DNA of 64,000 nucleotides from Croceibacter atlanticus HTCC2559 (lineage in GTDB: Bacteria; Bacteroidota; Bacteroidia; Flavobacteriales; Flavobacteriaceae), in NCBI RefSeq assembly GCF_000196315.1, contig NC_014230.1, positions 1,508,001 through 1,572,000 of the forward strand, read 5' to 3'. Positions 38,321 to 47,778 of the stretch are shown in pieces. The translations under genes and the position numbers were made by a program. Below the pieces are notes generated by a model, which was given only the letters and a program-made list of their open reading frames with translations, was not told where the DNA came from and did not search any database. Numbering within the stretch: position 1 is the first letter of the stretch; every line of letters starts with the position of its first letter.

Positions 38321-39406
38321 ATGTTATTTACAATAGAACATACGGTTACAGCTTTAGTCTGCTTATTAAGCGCTTTTGTTATCCAGCGCATTTATAAAAA
38401 GGAATTACCTTATGAAGAAAATAATACCAAAGTAAATGGTATAAAATGGTTTGGTTGGGCCATCTTTATTTGGGGTATTGGATCTGTAATACAGTTATTA
38501 GGTGTTAAGGTTTTTGGCTTAAGCGCAACACATAAACTTTTAATATATTCTGGAGTTACAGTATCATTACTAAACTCTATGTTTATTTTACTCTCATTAC
38601 CATCTATAGAGCATAATAAATTTAGGCCAATGGTTGTCCGGTTGGTACAACGCTTTACAGAAAAAGAATTTATAGCGTTGTTTTCTGGCGTTATGGGTAT
38701 TATAGCATTTGTATTTATAGCAGCATCTTACACAAACGTAGCCATTAGCAATAATTTTATCTGGCTTATAGATATTCCAATCTCTATAATAGTTGCCTTT
38801 TCTTTACTTAATGAGCTTAATAAGGCTTTTAGTAACAGACAGATGAAGTTTATGTATTTGCCATCTTTTGCACTGTTTGTACTAATAATTGTAGCTGTGT
38901 CTCATAGAATTATACCACAAGATAGAGTGGTTACCTATATAGATCAGGAGTTTTGGACATTAACAGGAATGATAACGGCGCTCTCTTTTAAATTTATCTA
39001 TATCTTATTATTTTCAATCTTGTTATACAGTTGGAAATTTTTAACTGAACGCGAGATGAAGCAATCTCAATTGGAGCATTTAAATTCTGAAAATTTGAAA
39101 CTTTCTACAGAGCTTGATAAATTACTTATTGCAAATGAGAGTCATCTTGATACCATAAGATCTTTAAAAATTAAAGTTGAAACACTTACAGAATCTTCTA
39201 AAATAGAGTTGTCACAACGCCAGAAAGAAGTCTTGACTTTCTTAGCTAAATTTGGAGACACTCATTCCTATACCCAAATTGCAGAAGAGATGAATATTAG
39301 TGTAGATGGTTTTCAGACACATATACATCAAATAAAAAAGCTATTAAACATAAGTGGATCTGGAGGAAAAGAACAGCTTATAGAGTTTGCTAGAAAAGAG
39401 TTGTAA
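38321..39406 (+). CDS. Membrane-bound LuxR-type regulator
   Basis: A 361-residue protein. Residues 1-245 form about seven membrane helices (ending LSFKFIYILLFSILLYSWKF), a coiled coil follows (QSQLEHLNSENLKLSTELDKL), and the C-terminal 65 residues are a LuxR/GerE-type helix-turn-helix (ELSQRQKEVLTFLAKFG, SYTQIAEEMNISVDGFQTHI, HQIKKLLNISGSGGKEQLI). A sensor that controls transcription directly from the membrane is inferred. No phosphoacceptor domain is seen. The gene lies 9 bases after the Lrp gene. Confidence 0.82.
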   Translation: MLFTIEHTVTALVCLLSAFVIQRIYKKELPYEENNTKVNGIKWFGWAIFIWGIGSVIQLLGVKVFGLSATHKLLIYSGVTVSLLNSMFILLSLPSIEHNKFRPMVVRLVQRFTEKEFIALFSGVMGIIAFVFIAASYTNVAISNNFIWLIDIPISIIVAFSLLNELNKAFSNRQMKFMYLPSFALFVLIIVAVSHRIIPQDRVVTYIDQEFWTLTGMITALSFKFIYILLFSILLYSWKFLTEREMKQSQLEHLNSENLKLSTELDKLLIANESHLDTIRSLKIKVETLTESSKIELSQRQKEVLTFLAKFGDTHSYTQIAEEMNISVDGFQTHIHQIKKLLNISGSGGKEQLIEFARKEL

Positions 39407-39537
39407 AGCTTTAAAGCTAGTGTTTACCTATGGTTAACCATATGCTTAACTAATCGCGGATTATTTTTCAGCAGTGTGTAACCTTTTAGTTTAAGGGTAA
39501 TCTCAACATATTTGTTAGGAATCAATATTTCTTAACA

Positions 39538-41067
39538 ATGGCAATTCCTCAATCAACTTTAGACGAACAGATAAACACGTATTTCGAAAATGCCACAAGC
39601 TGGTTTACAGATGCAATCTTTGCTGAAATACCACTAACAGAAAACGTAGGCATTCCTTGGGTGCTTATAGTCTTAATCTTGGGGGCAAGTTATTTTACAA
39701 TCTATTTTAGATTTATAAACATACGTGGTTTTTTAAAATCTATTAAAGTAGTAAGAGGCGATTATGAGGCAATTGAACAAGCTGGAGATATAGAAGTTTC
39801 TAATACAGTCTCTACTGTAAACGGAGACCAGCCAGATACTATTAGAGTAGAAGGTCATATTGGAGAAGTAACCCATTTTCAGGCATTAACAGCAGCGCTA
39901 TCTGCAACTGTAGGTTTAGGAAACATTGCTGGTGTTGCTATAGCGTTATCAATTGGTGGTCCTGGCGCAACATTCTGGATGATCTTGGTTGGGTTATTAG
40001 GGATGTCTTCAAAATTTGTGGAGTGCACATTAGGTGTAAAGTATCGAGAGATAGATGCAAATGGTACCGTGTTTGGTGGCCCAATGTATTATCTTAAAAA
40101 AGGTTTAGGAGAAAAAGGATTGCACAGCTTAGGAAAACTACTGGCTGCTTTATTTGCTGTTATGTGTATTGGTGGTTCTTTTGGTGGTGGTAATATGTTT
40201 CAAGTAAATCAAGCATTTAAGTTGTTTGAACATGTTACTGGAGCAGAGCAAAGCTTTATTTACGGTAAAGGTTGGGTGTTTGGTATTATAATGGCCATTC
40301 TTGTCGGCATTGTTATTATTGGTGGTATAAAGAAAATAGCCAAGGTTACAGATAAGATTGTACCAGTAATGGTTGTGGCTTATGTCTTGGCTGTGCTAAC
40401 AATATTAGGTTTAAACTTTTCTGAAATTCCAACTGCATTTGTAGCCATTTGGGATGGAGCTTTTAGTCCACAAGGTATTGCTGGCGGATTTATTGGAGTA
40501 CTTATACAAGGTTTTAAAAGAGCTGCATTTTCAAACGAAGCAGGAATTGGTAGTGCCTCTATAGCGCATAGTGCCGTTAAGACCAAATACGCAGCAAGTG
40601 AAGGATTGGTAGCCCTTCTTGAACCCTTTATTGATACTGTTGTGGTGTGTACTATGACGGCGTTGGTCCTTATAATAACAGGGCAATTGCAAATAGGCGC
40701 TCAATTGTCTGATGAAGAAGGTGTTTTATTAACTGCACAGGCATTAGAAACAGGTATTTCTTGGTTTCCGTATTTGCTGAGTTTAGCTGTTATACTCTTC
40801 GCATTTTCATCTATGATTTCTTGGTCTTACTATGGCTACCAAGCTTGGTCTTTCCTATTCGGGAGAACTAAAAAGATAGAGTATATCTATAAGATTTTAT
40901 TTTGCTGTGCAACTGTAGTAGGTGCTGCTGCAAGTTTAGGAGCAGTGACATTATTTAGTGATGCTATGATCTTTGCTATGCTAGTTCCTAATATGATAGG
41001 ACTTGCCATATTAGCACCTAAAGTTACACAAGAGCTTAAACGATTTATGAAGGCTATTAAAAAATAG
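39538..41067 (+). CDS. Alanine/glycine:cation symporter (AGCS family)
   Basis: A 509-residue inner membrane transporter that couples uptake of alanine or glycine to sodium or protons. Family signatures: [19 protein letters not shown] near residue 120, [20 protein letters not shown], the [11 protein letters not shown] segment, and [20 protein letters not shown] near residue 330. About 11 helices. An unusual hydrophilic insertion ([20 protein letters not shown]) lies after the second helix, as in other Bacteroidota members. It has its own leader, 131 bases downstream of the LuxR-type gene; the Lrp regulator nearby may control it. Confidence 0.93.
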   Translation: MAIPQSTLDEQINTYFENATSWFTDAIFAEIPLTENVGIPWVLIVLILGASYFTIYFRFINIRGFLKSIKVVRGDYEAIEQAGDIEVSNTVSTVNGDQPDTIRVEGHIGEVTHFQALTAALSATVGLGNIAGVAIALSIGGPGATFWMILVGLLGMSSKFVECTLGVKYREIDANGTVFGGPMYYLKKGLGEKGLHSLGKLLAALFAVMCIGGSFGGGNMFQVNQAFKLFEHVTGAEQSFIYGKGWVFGIIMAILVGIVIIGGIKKIAKVTDKIVPVMVVAYVLAVLTILGLNFSEIPTAFVAIWDGAFSPQGIAGGFIGVLIQGFKRAAFSNEAGIGSASIAHSAVKTKYAASEGLVALLEPFIDTVVVCTMTALVLIITGQLQIGAQLSDEEGVLLTAQALETGISWFPYLLSLAVILFAFSSMISWSYYGYQAWSFLFGRTKKIEYIYKILFCCATVVGAAASLGAVTLFSDAMIFAMLVPNMIGLAILAPKVTQELKRFMKAIKK

Positions 41068-41074
41068 AATCTCT

Positions 41075-41152
41075 TTGCGTTAGCGATTGAGGTAAGTTAC
41101 CGTGTAACGACGAAAGCGCGACCGCCAGTTAGTACTGGCGGAAACGCCCAAA
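41075..41152. repeat. GC-rich intergenic element with two hairpins
   Basis: Between the convergent symporter and MFS genes. It contains GTTAC-CGT-GTAAC (41096-41108) and CCGCCAGT-TAGT-ACTGGCGG (41122-41141), and begins GCGTTAGCGATTGAGG. Its base composition differs strongly from the AT-rich surroundings. I recall similar GCGTTAGCGATTG elements scattered in flavobacterial genomes; copy number cannot be judged here. No T-run. Confidence 0.5.
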
Positions 41153-42343
41153 TTATCTTTGTTTTAACTTTATAGAAAGGAATATAAGTACTGCTATTCC
41201 AAGCAAAGCAGCCATTGTAAACCAAGTTGCTGTATAACCAAAGTTGCTTACAAGATTCATACCTGTATTGTGCCCAAAAATGTGACTTATTGAAAAAGAA
41301 ATGCTATAAAGTGCCATATATGCACCCATTTTTCCGCCTTTAGCTCTATCTAATGCAAACTTATTTGTAAACGGAAACGCAATCATTTCGCCTACGGTCA
41401 TTAATAACATACCTATAATTAATACACCTATCCAAGAAAAAACATTGAGAATTAAGAAACTGAATGCTGTTAAAATTGTTCCCCAAATTATATAGGTTAG
41501 TACAGATACAGCTTTGGTTTCTAAATATTTTATAAGTGGCATTTCAAGTAAGAATATTACAAGACCATTTAATGCTAATAGTAAACCAATTTCATCTTCA
41601 CTTAGCGCATATATATTGGTGTAAAATAATGGCATTACAGAGAAATACTGTACAAATGCCAAACTAAATAAAATGATGGCTAGTATAAACCATAAGTAAG
41701 TAAAGTCTTTATATGGCGATAATGGATGTTGTACAACTTCTTGATGCTCTTCTCTTGCAGTTTTAGGATCTAGTAATTTTATAAGTAAGAACCCTGCAAT
41801 TACACAGGTAACACCATCTACCCAGAAAAGTCCACTATAACTTAAACTAGTTATAATTAGTCCGCCAAGTGCTGGACCCATAGAAAACCCAAGGTTTATT
41901 GCTAAACGTAAAAGTGTTACACTTCTGGTCTTGTTTTCTGGCTTGCTATAAGCATTAATTGCTGTAAAAGCTGCAGGTCTAAATGAGTCTACAAATATCA
42001 TCACAACACCTACACCAATAACTAGCGTCCAAAAAGTATGTAAATACTGTAGACCTATAAAGCCTAAACCACCTAATATTAAACTTAGCACCATTGTTTT
42101 ATAATGACCTATAGTATCTGTTAACTGTCCGCCTACCCAAGCACCAATTACAGAGCCAATTCCAAATGCAGACATTATCCAGCCTACTTGTGGTAAAGAG
42201 TAGCCTTCACTTTTGGTAAGGTATAAACTTAAAAATGGGATTACCATGGCGCCAGCTCTGTTTATAAACATAATTATAGAGAGGTACCACATTTCTCTAC
42301 TTAAGCCCTTGAAAGAGTCTGCGTAAAATTTAAAGAATTTCAT
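41153..42343 (-). CDS. MFS transporter, possibly drug efflux
   Basis: A 396-residue major facilitator with 12 predicted helices. Motif A is seen after helix 2 (GGQLTDTIGHYKTM), and helix 5 carries LGFSMGPALGGLI, the efflux-type motif C (GxxxGPxxGG). The N-terminus has IMFINRAGAMVIPFLSLYL, as in MDR-type transporters. Drug or metabolite export is therefore inferred; the substrate is unknown. Upstream lie a 22-codon leader ORF and an intrinsic terminator (42459-42494), suggesting that expression is controlled by attenuation. The stop codon abuts the GC-rich hairpin element. Confidence 0.88.
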   Translation of the reverse strand: MKFFKFYADSFKGLSREMWYLSIIMFINRAGAMVIPFLSLYLTKSEGYSLPQVGWIMSAFGIGSVIGAWVGGQLTDTIGHYKTMVLSLILGGLGFIGLQYLHTFWTLVIGVGVVMIFVDSFRPAAFTAINAYSKPENKTRSVTLLRLAINLGFSMGPALGGLIITSLSYSGLFWVDGVTCVIAGFLLIKLLDPKTAREEHQEVVQHPLSPYKDFTYLWFILAIILFSLAFVQYFSVMPLFYTNIYALSEDEIGLLLALNGLVIFLLEMPLIKYLETKAVSVLTYIIWGTILTAFSFLILNVFSWIGVLIIGMLLMTVGEMIAFPFTNKFALDRAKGGKMGAYMALYSISFSISHIFGHNTGMNLVSNFGYTATWFTMAALLGIAVLIFLSIKLKQR

Positions 42344-42458
42344 ATGATTGGTTTTTGTAAAGGTCTGTTTATTTAGAATGAATTTAAATAGTTAACTATC
42401 TATTTTAATGATAGTACAATATGTAAAATGTTTGCAACGAGTAAATTATAGTAAATGA

Positions 42459-42494
42459 CAAAAAAAATGCCCGATGATTATACCATCGGACATT
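42459..42494 (-). terminator. Intrinsic terminator in the MFS leader
   Basis: Minus strand: AATG-x-CCGATG-type stem with one mismatch (arms 42484-42494 and 42466-42476), 7-base loop, then eight T. It lies 27 bases after the leader ORF and 116 bases before the MFS start codon, so it would stop transcripts before the gene. Confidence 0.75.
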
Positions 42495-42520
42495 GTGAAA
42501 TCGTTATATATAAGTAACAA

Positions 42521-42589
42521 TCAGAATACAGTAGTCCGAGGTCTTAAAATGACCATAGTACATGTATAAATTGATTGTTGTCTTTTCAT
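42521..42589 (-). CDS. Leader peptide ORF upstream of the MFS gene
   Basis: A minus-strand ORF of 22 codons plus stop (starts MKRQQSIYTCTM, ends RPRTTVF). No other minus-strand gene fits between the terminator and position 42661. The position, length and following terminator match leader peptides of attenuated resistance or biosynthesis genes. Within it TCGGAC (Pro-Arg-Thr codons) can pair with GTCCGA of the terminator's first arm, giving an alternative fold. Translation is inferred, not shown. Confidence 0.5.
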   Translation of the reverse strand: MKRQQSIYTCTMVILRPRTTVF

Positions 42590-42637
42590 CTCGTAATTAA
42601 TTGATGTAAAGCTACATAAAAAAAGGAATCACTTTTG

Positions 42638-42645
42638 TAATTTTG
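42638..42645 (+). promoter_or_regulatory. -7 box of the DUF1684 gene
   Basis: TAATTTTG is an exact TAnnTTTG box, 16 bases before the ATG at 42662. No TTG at the usual distance. Confidence 0.4.
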
Positions 42646-42661
42646 CAAAAAAAAGAAAAAG

Positions 42662-43291
42662 ATGCGTTTAACGCTTACCTATATCTGTTTAATATTAATT
42701 AGCTTTTCTGCTGTTGCGCAAGACAGTATTCTAATTAAAAAAGCCCTAAAATTTCAGGAAAAAATAAATCATGAATTTAAAGATAGCTTAGAATCTCCGT
42801 TGCCTAAAGAAGATTTTAAAGCATTTAAAACATTAGATTTCTTTCCTATTGACACTAATTTGGTTGTAAAAGCAAAGTTTGTTAGAACACCTTCTGAGTC
42901 ACCATTTATAATGGAAACCACAACTGAGCGTAAACCTGTATATATTAAATATGGTGAAGCTCATTTTATGTTGGAAGATGAAGAGTTTGTTTTAAATATT
43001 TACCAAAGCCAGCAATTAATTACAGACCCTAAGTATGCCAACTATCTATTCTTACCATTTACAGATAACAGTAATGGCGAAGACTCTTATGCTGGTGGAA
43101 GATATTTGGATTTAAAAATACCAAAGAATGATGTTATTGTTCTAGACTTTAACCAAGCGTACAATCCGTATTGTGCGTATAGCGGCAAGTATTCTTGCCC
43201 AATTCCTCCAGAAGACAATCATATTAGTTTAGCAATACACGCTGGTGTAAAGAACTATGCTAAAAAGGAAAAAGATACGATTACTAACTAA
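42662..43291 (+). CDS. Secreted DUF1684 protein
   Basis: A 209-residue exported protein (signal peptide MRLTLTYICLILISFSAVAQ). The mature part matches DUF1684: KFQEKINHEFKDSLESPL, the FFPIDTNLVVKAKFVRTP segment, YAGGRYLDLKIPKNDVIVLDF, and the diagnostic C-terminal YNPYCAYSGKYSCPIPPEDN. The function of the family is not established to my knowledge. Its last 8 bases overlap the end of the convergent crcB gene. Confidence 0.87.
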   Translation: MRLTLTYICLILISFSAVAQDSILIKKALKFQEKINHEFKDSLESPLPKEDFKAFKTLDFFPIDTNLVVKAKFVRTPSESPFIMETTTERKPVYIKYGEAHFMLEDEEFVLNIYQSQQLITDPKYANYLFLPFTDNSNGEDSYAGGRYLDLKIPKNDVIVLDFNQAYNPYCAYSGKYSCPIPPEDNHISLAIHAGVKNYAKKEKDTITN

Positions 43292-43658
43292 GGCTTTTTA
43301 CCAACCAAAGTCCGAGGAAAACAGCTAAAATACCTAATACAAAACTTCCTATTGTATACAAAAGAAGTGTAGTATAATCTCCTGTTCTTAACAGCCCTTG
43401 GTTTTCGTAAGCAAATGTAGAAAATGTGGTGAAGCCACCACAAAAGCCAGTTGCTAATAGTAAAGCTGTATTTTGGTTTAAACCAGTTGTCTTTAAGGTA
43501 TAACCTAAGATAAGCCCAATTAGTAAACTGCCAATAACATTTACTGCAAGTGTTCCCCAAATAAGGTTTAGCTGTTTGTAAACAACAAGTTTGGTAACGG
43601 CAAAGCGTGCAACGCTTCCTAAACCACCACCAAGAAATACAAGAAGGAGTTGTTTCAT
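43284..43658 (-). CDS. crcB: Fluoride channel Fluc/CrcB
   Basis: A 124-residue inner membrane protein with four helices, forming the dual-topology fluoride exporter that protects against fluoride. Signatures: FLGGGLGSVARF at the start, WGTLAVNVIGSLLIGL near residue 35, and GFCGGFTTFSTFA near residue 72, which carries the phenylalanines lining the pore. It starts with an ATG sharing one base with the stop codon of the preceding DUF3857 gene, so it is the last gene of that operon. No fluoride riboswitch can precede it in this position. Confidence 0.95.
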   Translation of the reverse strand: MKQLLLVFLGGGLGSVARFAVTKLVVYKQLNLIWGTLAVNVIGSLLIGLILGYTLKTTGLNQNTALLLATGFCGGFTTFSTFAYENQGLLRTGDYTTLLLYTIGSFVLGILAVFLGLWLVKSLS

Positions 43659-45661
43659 TACTTGTTACTAATTATAATTTTTTCGGTCTCTTTCTCAATA
43701 CGCTTATTATAAAATTGCTTTAGCTCTTTATAATATTGTTGTGGTATTGTAGATTGGTTAAAGGTAGTAATAGAACGAATAACTATAACATTACCTTGTT
43801 GTGAAATTTGGTATATATAGCGGCCAAGTTTGTTTGGCATTTCTACAACCTCACTCTTTGGCAGGTAAGACACATTAAAACCTTCTGGAATATTTAGTTT
43901 AACAGATTTGGTAGTAGAAAACGGATAAAGAAAATCTACAGGAAAATCTCTTGTCTCACTTTTAAAAGGGTTAGTAGTCAATTTTTTGAAAAGTAGAGGT
44001 TGTAAATAAATTTCACCAGCTATAACATCTACACCTTTATTTATTTCATACGTATAGCCTTCAACTATTGGATCTTGTAAATTCTTATAATTTTCGACCT
44101 CGTAATTTGTAATATCTTCAATATTAATTTCTTTTACGAGTTCATCTATTCTTGCATCTGTATTATTTGGAGAGTGGTTTTTTCTGAAGTAAAGCGATTC
44201 AATTTTCGAATAACGTTCCTTTATTGTTCCAGATATAGAAAGATTATCATTTAACGTATACTCTAAATGCATTAAATCTTGCGTAACATCTTTAGGTTGT
44301 AATTGTATTTCTGTTGAGGTGCCATCTTGTTTTACCAACCTGCTTGTACCTGTATTAAAGGTTCGTCTAGGTAATACATTTGGCGTACCTAGTTTTTCTG
44401 TAGCATCTAAAAGGTACATCTTATCATTAATTTCTGCAGCAGCTATTACATAATTAAAACCATCTAGAGTTGGGAAAAGTGATACCTTTTGATCGTTTGT
44501 AGTAAGTAATACGGGATTTGCATTTATATGAAATTCTCGTAATAAGGAGATTAGCATTAAATTTATTTCTGAAACATTTCCAGTTCTATCTCTATAAGCT
44601 TTTGCTATTTTTCCATTTGTATATTTAGTACGTTTACCATCCCAATTCATTCTTTGTTTTACTGTGTTGTAAACTTCATTTAATGTTTCTTCTATAGTAA
44701 GATTCATAGCTTTTATACGGCTTACTTCATCTTCTAAATATTTTGTGTTTTCTAACTGTTCTCCAAAGTTTTTAGATTTATAAATAGTGTTGGAGACTTC
44801 TTCCCAAGTAGCTGATATTTTATGCTCTGGCTCATTAGGGTAAGTAATTGTTGTTAGTTCAAAATTTACAGCCCATCTGTAATTTTCTTTATTTATTACA
44901 TAAGGTTCTTCTTTTAATGCAGGAATATTAGTTTTTTTAAATGTTGAATGTATTTCATAAATATTCCAGCTATAATTATTTGATGGCCCAGCTACAACAC
45001 GCTTTCCATAGGCATCTTTACTATCTTGATGTATACTTAATGATCTAAAAACTGTTTCTTGTTTTGGAACTATATTAAAGTAACCTCTTCTAATTAAATT
45101 AAACGAGAAGAATTGCGGCGTACGTATTAATGCTTCGTAATTTCTTACTGGTATGTTTTCTTGGATAATTAGCTCATCAATTTTCAGGAATGGCGAGATA
45201 ACTGTGTATTCCCATTCTACTATAGAGCCTACTTGTATGTTTGGCATAGTCCAAGAGACTTCTGTCCAATTTTCATTTTTTTCGGTTTCAAAATAAGCAT
45301 CTTTACTAAGACTTTCTTTAATTACCTTTTTTCCAGAAAGATTATGAGTAAAAGCCTTAAACTTTCTAAGCTCTTCATAGTCTGGACTATTTTTGTACAG
45401 ATACACCTTGTTTGTAGCATAGTCTAAGCCTTCTTTACTGGTAATTTTAATACGTTCCTTTATTTCAGTAATTAAAATCCATCCTTTGTTACCTTCATAT
45501 TCAAAAAACGTTTCTCTGTATTTTTCTAAATAAATGGCGCCTTCTAAAATTTCCTCAGATGTTGTAAATTCTTCTTTGTCTACTTTACCAATTTTAAAAC
45601 TTTGAGATTGGCATATTGTAATTGTAAAACAAAGTAATAGTGTTAGTGTAATTATTTTCAT
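43658..45661 (-). CDS. DUF3857 transglutaminase-like protein, catalytic Cys absent (A)
   Basis: A 667-residue exported protein: signal peptide MKIITLTLLLCFTITICQSQ, DUF3857 domain in the N-terminal 250 residues (WTEVSWTMPNIQVGSIVEWE), then a transglutaminase-like domain with VYNTVKQRMNWDGKRTKY and GNVSEINLMLISLLREFHIN near residue 365. At the position of the catalytic Cys (YGDC in the paralogue at 49812) it reads TGNVSE, and the His position is Tyr (FNYVIAA), so it is probably not a cysteine protease or transglutaminase. It lies 2 bases downstream of the next paralogue and overlaps crcB by one base. Confidence 0.85.
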   Translation of the reverse strand: MKIITLTLLLCFTITICQSQSFKIGKVDKEEFTTSEEILEGAIYLEKYRETFFEYEGNKGWILITEIKERIKITSKEGLDYATNKVYLYKNSPDYEELRKFKAFTHNLSGKKVIKESLSKDAYFETEKNENWTEVSWTMPNIQVGSIVEWEYTVISPFLKIDELIIQENIPVRNYEALIRTPQFFSFNLIRRGYFNIVPKQETVFRSLSIHQDSKDAYGKRVVAGPSNNYSWNIYEIHSTFKKTNIPALKEEPYVINKENYRWAVNFELTTITYPNEPEHKISATWEEVSNTIYKSKNFGEQLENTKYLEDEVSRIKAMNLTIEETLNEVYNTVKQRMNWDGKRTKYTNGKIAKAYRDRTGNVSEINLMLISLLREFHINANPVLLTTNDQKVSLFPTLDGFNYVIAAAEINDKMYLLDATEKLGTPNVLPRRTFNTGTSRLVKQDGTSTEIQLQPKDVTQDLMHLEYTLNDNLSISGTIKERYSKIESLYFRKNHSPNNTDARIDELVKEINIEDITNYEVENYKNLQDPIVEGYTYEINKGVDVIAGEIYLQPLLFKKLTTNPFKSETRDFPVDFLYPFSTTKSVKLNIPEGFNVSYLPKSEVVEMPNKLGRYIYQISQQGNVIVIRSITTFNQSTIPQQYYKELKQFYNKRIEKETEKIIISNK

Positions 45662-45663
45662 GC

Positions 45664-47697
45664 TTAACTTTTTACAAGGACTATTTTTTCTAACTGTTTG
45701 TTTATAACCATATCATAAAAGGCTTTAAGTTCTTTATAGTAATTAGATGCTATAATATGAGTTGATATGGAGAGTTGTGAAGACACTTGAATGTTGTTTC
45801 CAGATACATTAACTAAGTATTGAAAACTACCTTGGTTTTTTGGTATGGCTATGTTTAAGGTTTCTGGAATAGTTTCAACAGTATAGCCGTCTGGTATTTT
45901 AATTGATGCTATTACTCTAGTTTTTAATGGGTAAACAAAATCGACAGGATATTGTCTTGTTTCTGGTACAAAAGGATTTTCATAAGTGCCTAAGTGTAGC
46001 AATGGTGTTACATAAATTTTAGAATCTATAATATCTAACGCATTAGAGTAGGACACGTCATAATTAAATGAAATAGGCTGATATAGCTTATCTAGATTTT
46101 GAACTTCTAAATTAGAGACTTGAATATTCTTAAATTGATTTTCGAACATCTCCAGTTGACTAACCTTAGCAACATTAGCATACTTTTTCTTAAATGCATA
46201 AGATTTATGCCCAGTAAGTTTATTTATAACCTTAGCATTTGTATTTAAATCGTTATCTATAGTTACACTAAGCATTGTATTTTGCTCTGCCTGCTTGTTT
46301 GGCAATAGGTTAACCCATTTAGATCTTCCATCTTCTGTAATTAATCTTCCATTCCAGTTTAATAGTTCTTCCTCTAAAAGATTTATCTCTCCATATTTTT
46401 TTGAAGCATCTAGGAGAACTAAACCTCCATCAATTGTAACACTTGAAATCACATAATTAAAACCATTTCTTGTAGGGAATATAGGAATGCCGTGATTCTT
46501 TGTGCTTAACAAAACAGGATTGGTATTTAAACCAGCTTCTCTGAGCATAGCTGTAAGAATGAGGTTAATTTCTGTGATATTACCCACATTGTTTTTATAG
46601 GCACTTCTTACACCATCATCTGTTGCAATACCTACGTAACCATTCCAATTCATTTTTTGTTTTACAAACTCATAAATGGCTACAGTTTTTTCAATTTCAG
46701 ATTGTTGAGAGGAAATTAGGCGACTTAAATCATTATTAAAATAATTGCTTTTTTTAAGCTCGTCTCCAAATTGTGGTTGGTCAAAAATACTTTTAGCAAC
46801 ATCATCCCAAGAATTGGAGTAATTCTTATAGGTAGAGCCAGGAAAATTGATATACGCTAACTCAAACTTAATAGCATTTGAGTAGTTATCTATATTGTTA
46901 GTATAAAGCTCTTCTTTAATAGCAGGTATTTGAGAGCCAGACATATTAATAATATTTTCGCTAAATGTAAGCTTTCTAGTTTTTGGAGATTTGTCGTGTA
47001 TTACAACTCTATCTACAATTTTTCTCGATTGTGAGTTTTCTGGTTTGTATATAATCGTCCTACTTTTTACCTCATTTTCTATTGAAATTTGCGACAGGCC
47101 TTTTTGATGCATATTAAACCCGTAATACTCTGGTGATCTAAATTTTGAGCTAACAGTATTAATAGGGATTTGTTCCTGAAACCTAAATTCATCTAAATTA
47201 GATACAAAAGGAGTCTTTAAAAGATATTTGTATTCTATAACACAACCTTCTTTTAAATTTGGCATTGTAAATTTAGTTAGTGTTCTGTATTTAGATTGCT
47301 CTTCTTTAAATACACCATCTTTAGACAATTTATCTTTACTTATATTACCATTTTCTAGATTGTAGGTGTAAGCTTTTAAGCTTCTTAGGTCATCTTTGTA
47401 TTTACTGTCCTGCTCATATAGAGAAACAGATTTTGTAGCATATTTATAGCCGTCTGGATTATAAATTTTTATACGTTCGTGTACTTCTGTATTAACTAAA
47501 AACCCTTCGTTAGTGGTATATGTAAAATAGGTATTATAGCTTCTGTATAAAATTGCAGCATCTGCATCCTTATATATCGGGTGTTCTTTCTCAAGTAATT
47601 CTTCTTCTGAAACATCTCCAAAATCATAATCTTGGGCAAGCAATGTAGTAAATAAGGAAAACGTTAGAAGTATGGTAAATGCGTAATTAAGTTTCAT
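45664..47697 (-). CDS. DUF3857 transglutaminase-like protein, catalytic Cys absent (B)
   Basis: A 677-residue exported paralogue (signal peptide MKLNYAFTILLTFSLFTTLLAQ) that starts, like copy C, with DYDFGDVSEEELLEKEHP. DUF3857 signature FTMPNLKEGCVIEYKYLLKT; transglutaminase-like part with VKQKMNWNGYVGIATDDGV and VGNITEINLILTAMLREAGL, where the Cys of YGDC is Ile; the His position is Tyr (GFNYVISSV). The Asp-type position is kept (LVLLDASKKY). It is 81 bases downstream of copy C and 2 bases upstream of copy A. A binding role at the periplasmic or outer surface is inferred; no activity is known. Confidence 0.85.
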   Translation of the reverse strand: MKLNYAFTILLTFSLFTTLLAQDYDFGDVSEEELLEKEHPIYKDADAAILYRSYNTYFTYTTNEGFLVNTEVHERIKIYNPDGYKYATKSVSLYEQDSKYKDDLRSLKAYTYNLENGNISKDKLSKDGVFKEEQSKYRTLTKFTMPNLKEGCVIEYKYLLKTPFVSNLDEFRFQEQIPINTVSSKFRSPEYYGFNMHQKGLSQISIENEVKSRTIIYKPENSQSRKIVDRVVIHDKSPKTRKLTFSENIINMSGSQIPAIKEELYTNNIDNYSNAIKFELAYINFPGSTYKNYSNSWDDVAKSIFDQPQFGDELKKSNYFNNDLSRLISSQQSEIEKTVAIYEFVKQKMNWNGYVGIATDDGVRSAYKNNVGNITEINLILTAMLREAGLNTNPVLLSTKNHGIPIFPTRNGFNYVISSVTIDGGLVLLDASKKYGEINLLEEELLNWNGRLITEDGRSKWVNLLPNKQAEQNTMLSVTIDNDLNTNAKVINKLTGHKSYAFKKKYANVAKVSQLEMFENQFKNIQVSNLEVQNLDKLYQPISFNYDVSYSNALDIIDSKIYVTPLLHLGTYENPFVPETRQYPVDFVYPLKTRVIASIKIPDGYTVETIPETLNIAIPKNQGSFQYLVNVSGNNIQVSSQLSISTHIIASNYYKELKAFYDMVINKQLEKIVLVKS

Positions 47698-47778
47698 TTA
47701 GCGGTGTTATGGTGTCTGTATTTCAATTATTGTAAACCACTTATATGGTAAATGCTATTTTACATATGTAGTAATAGA

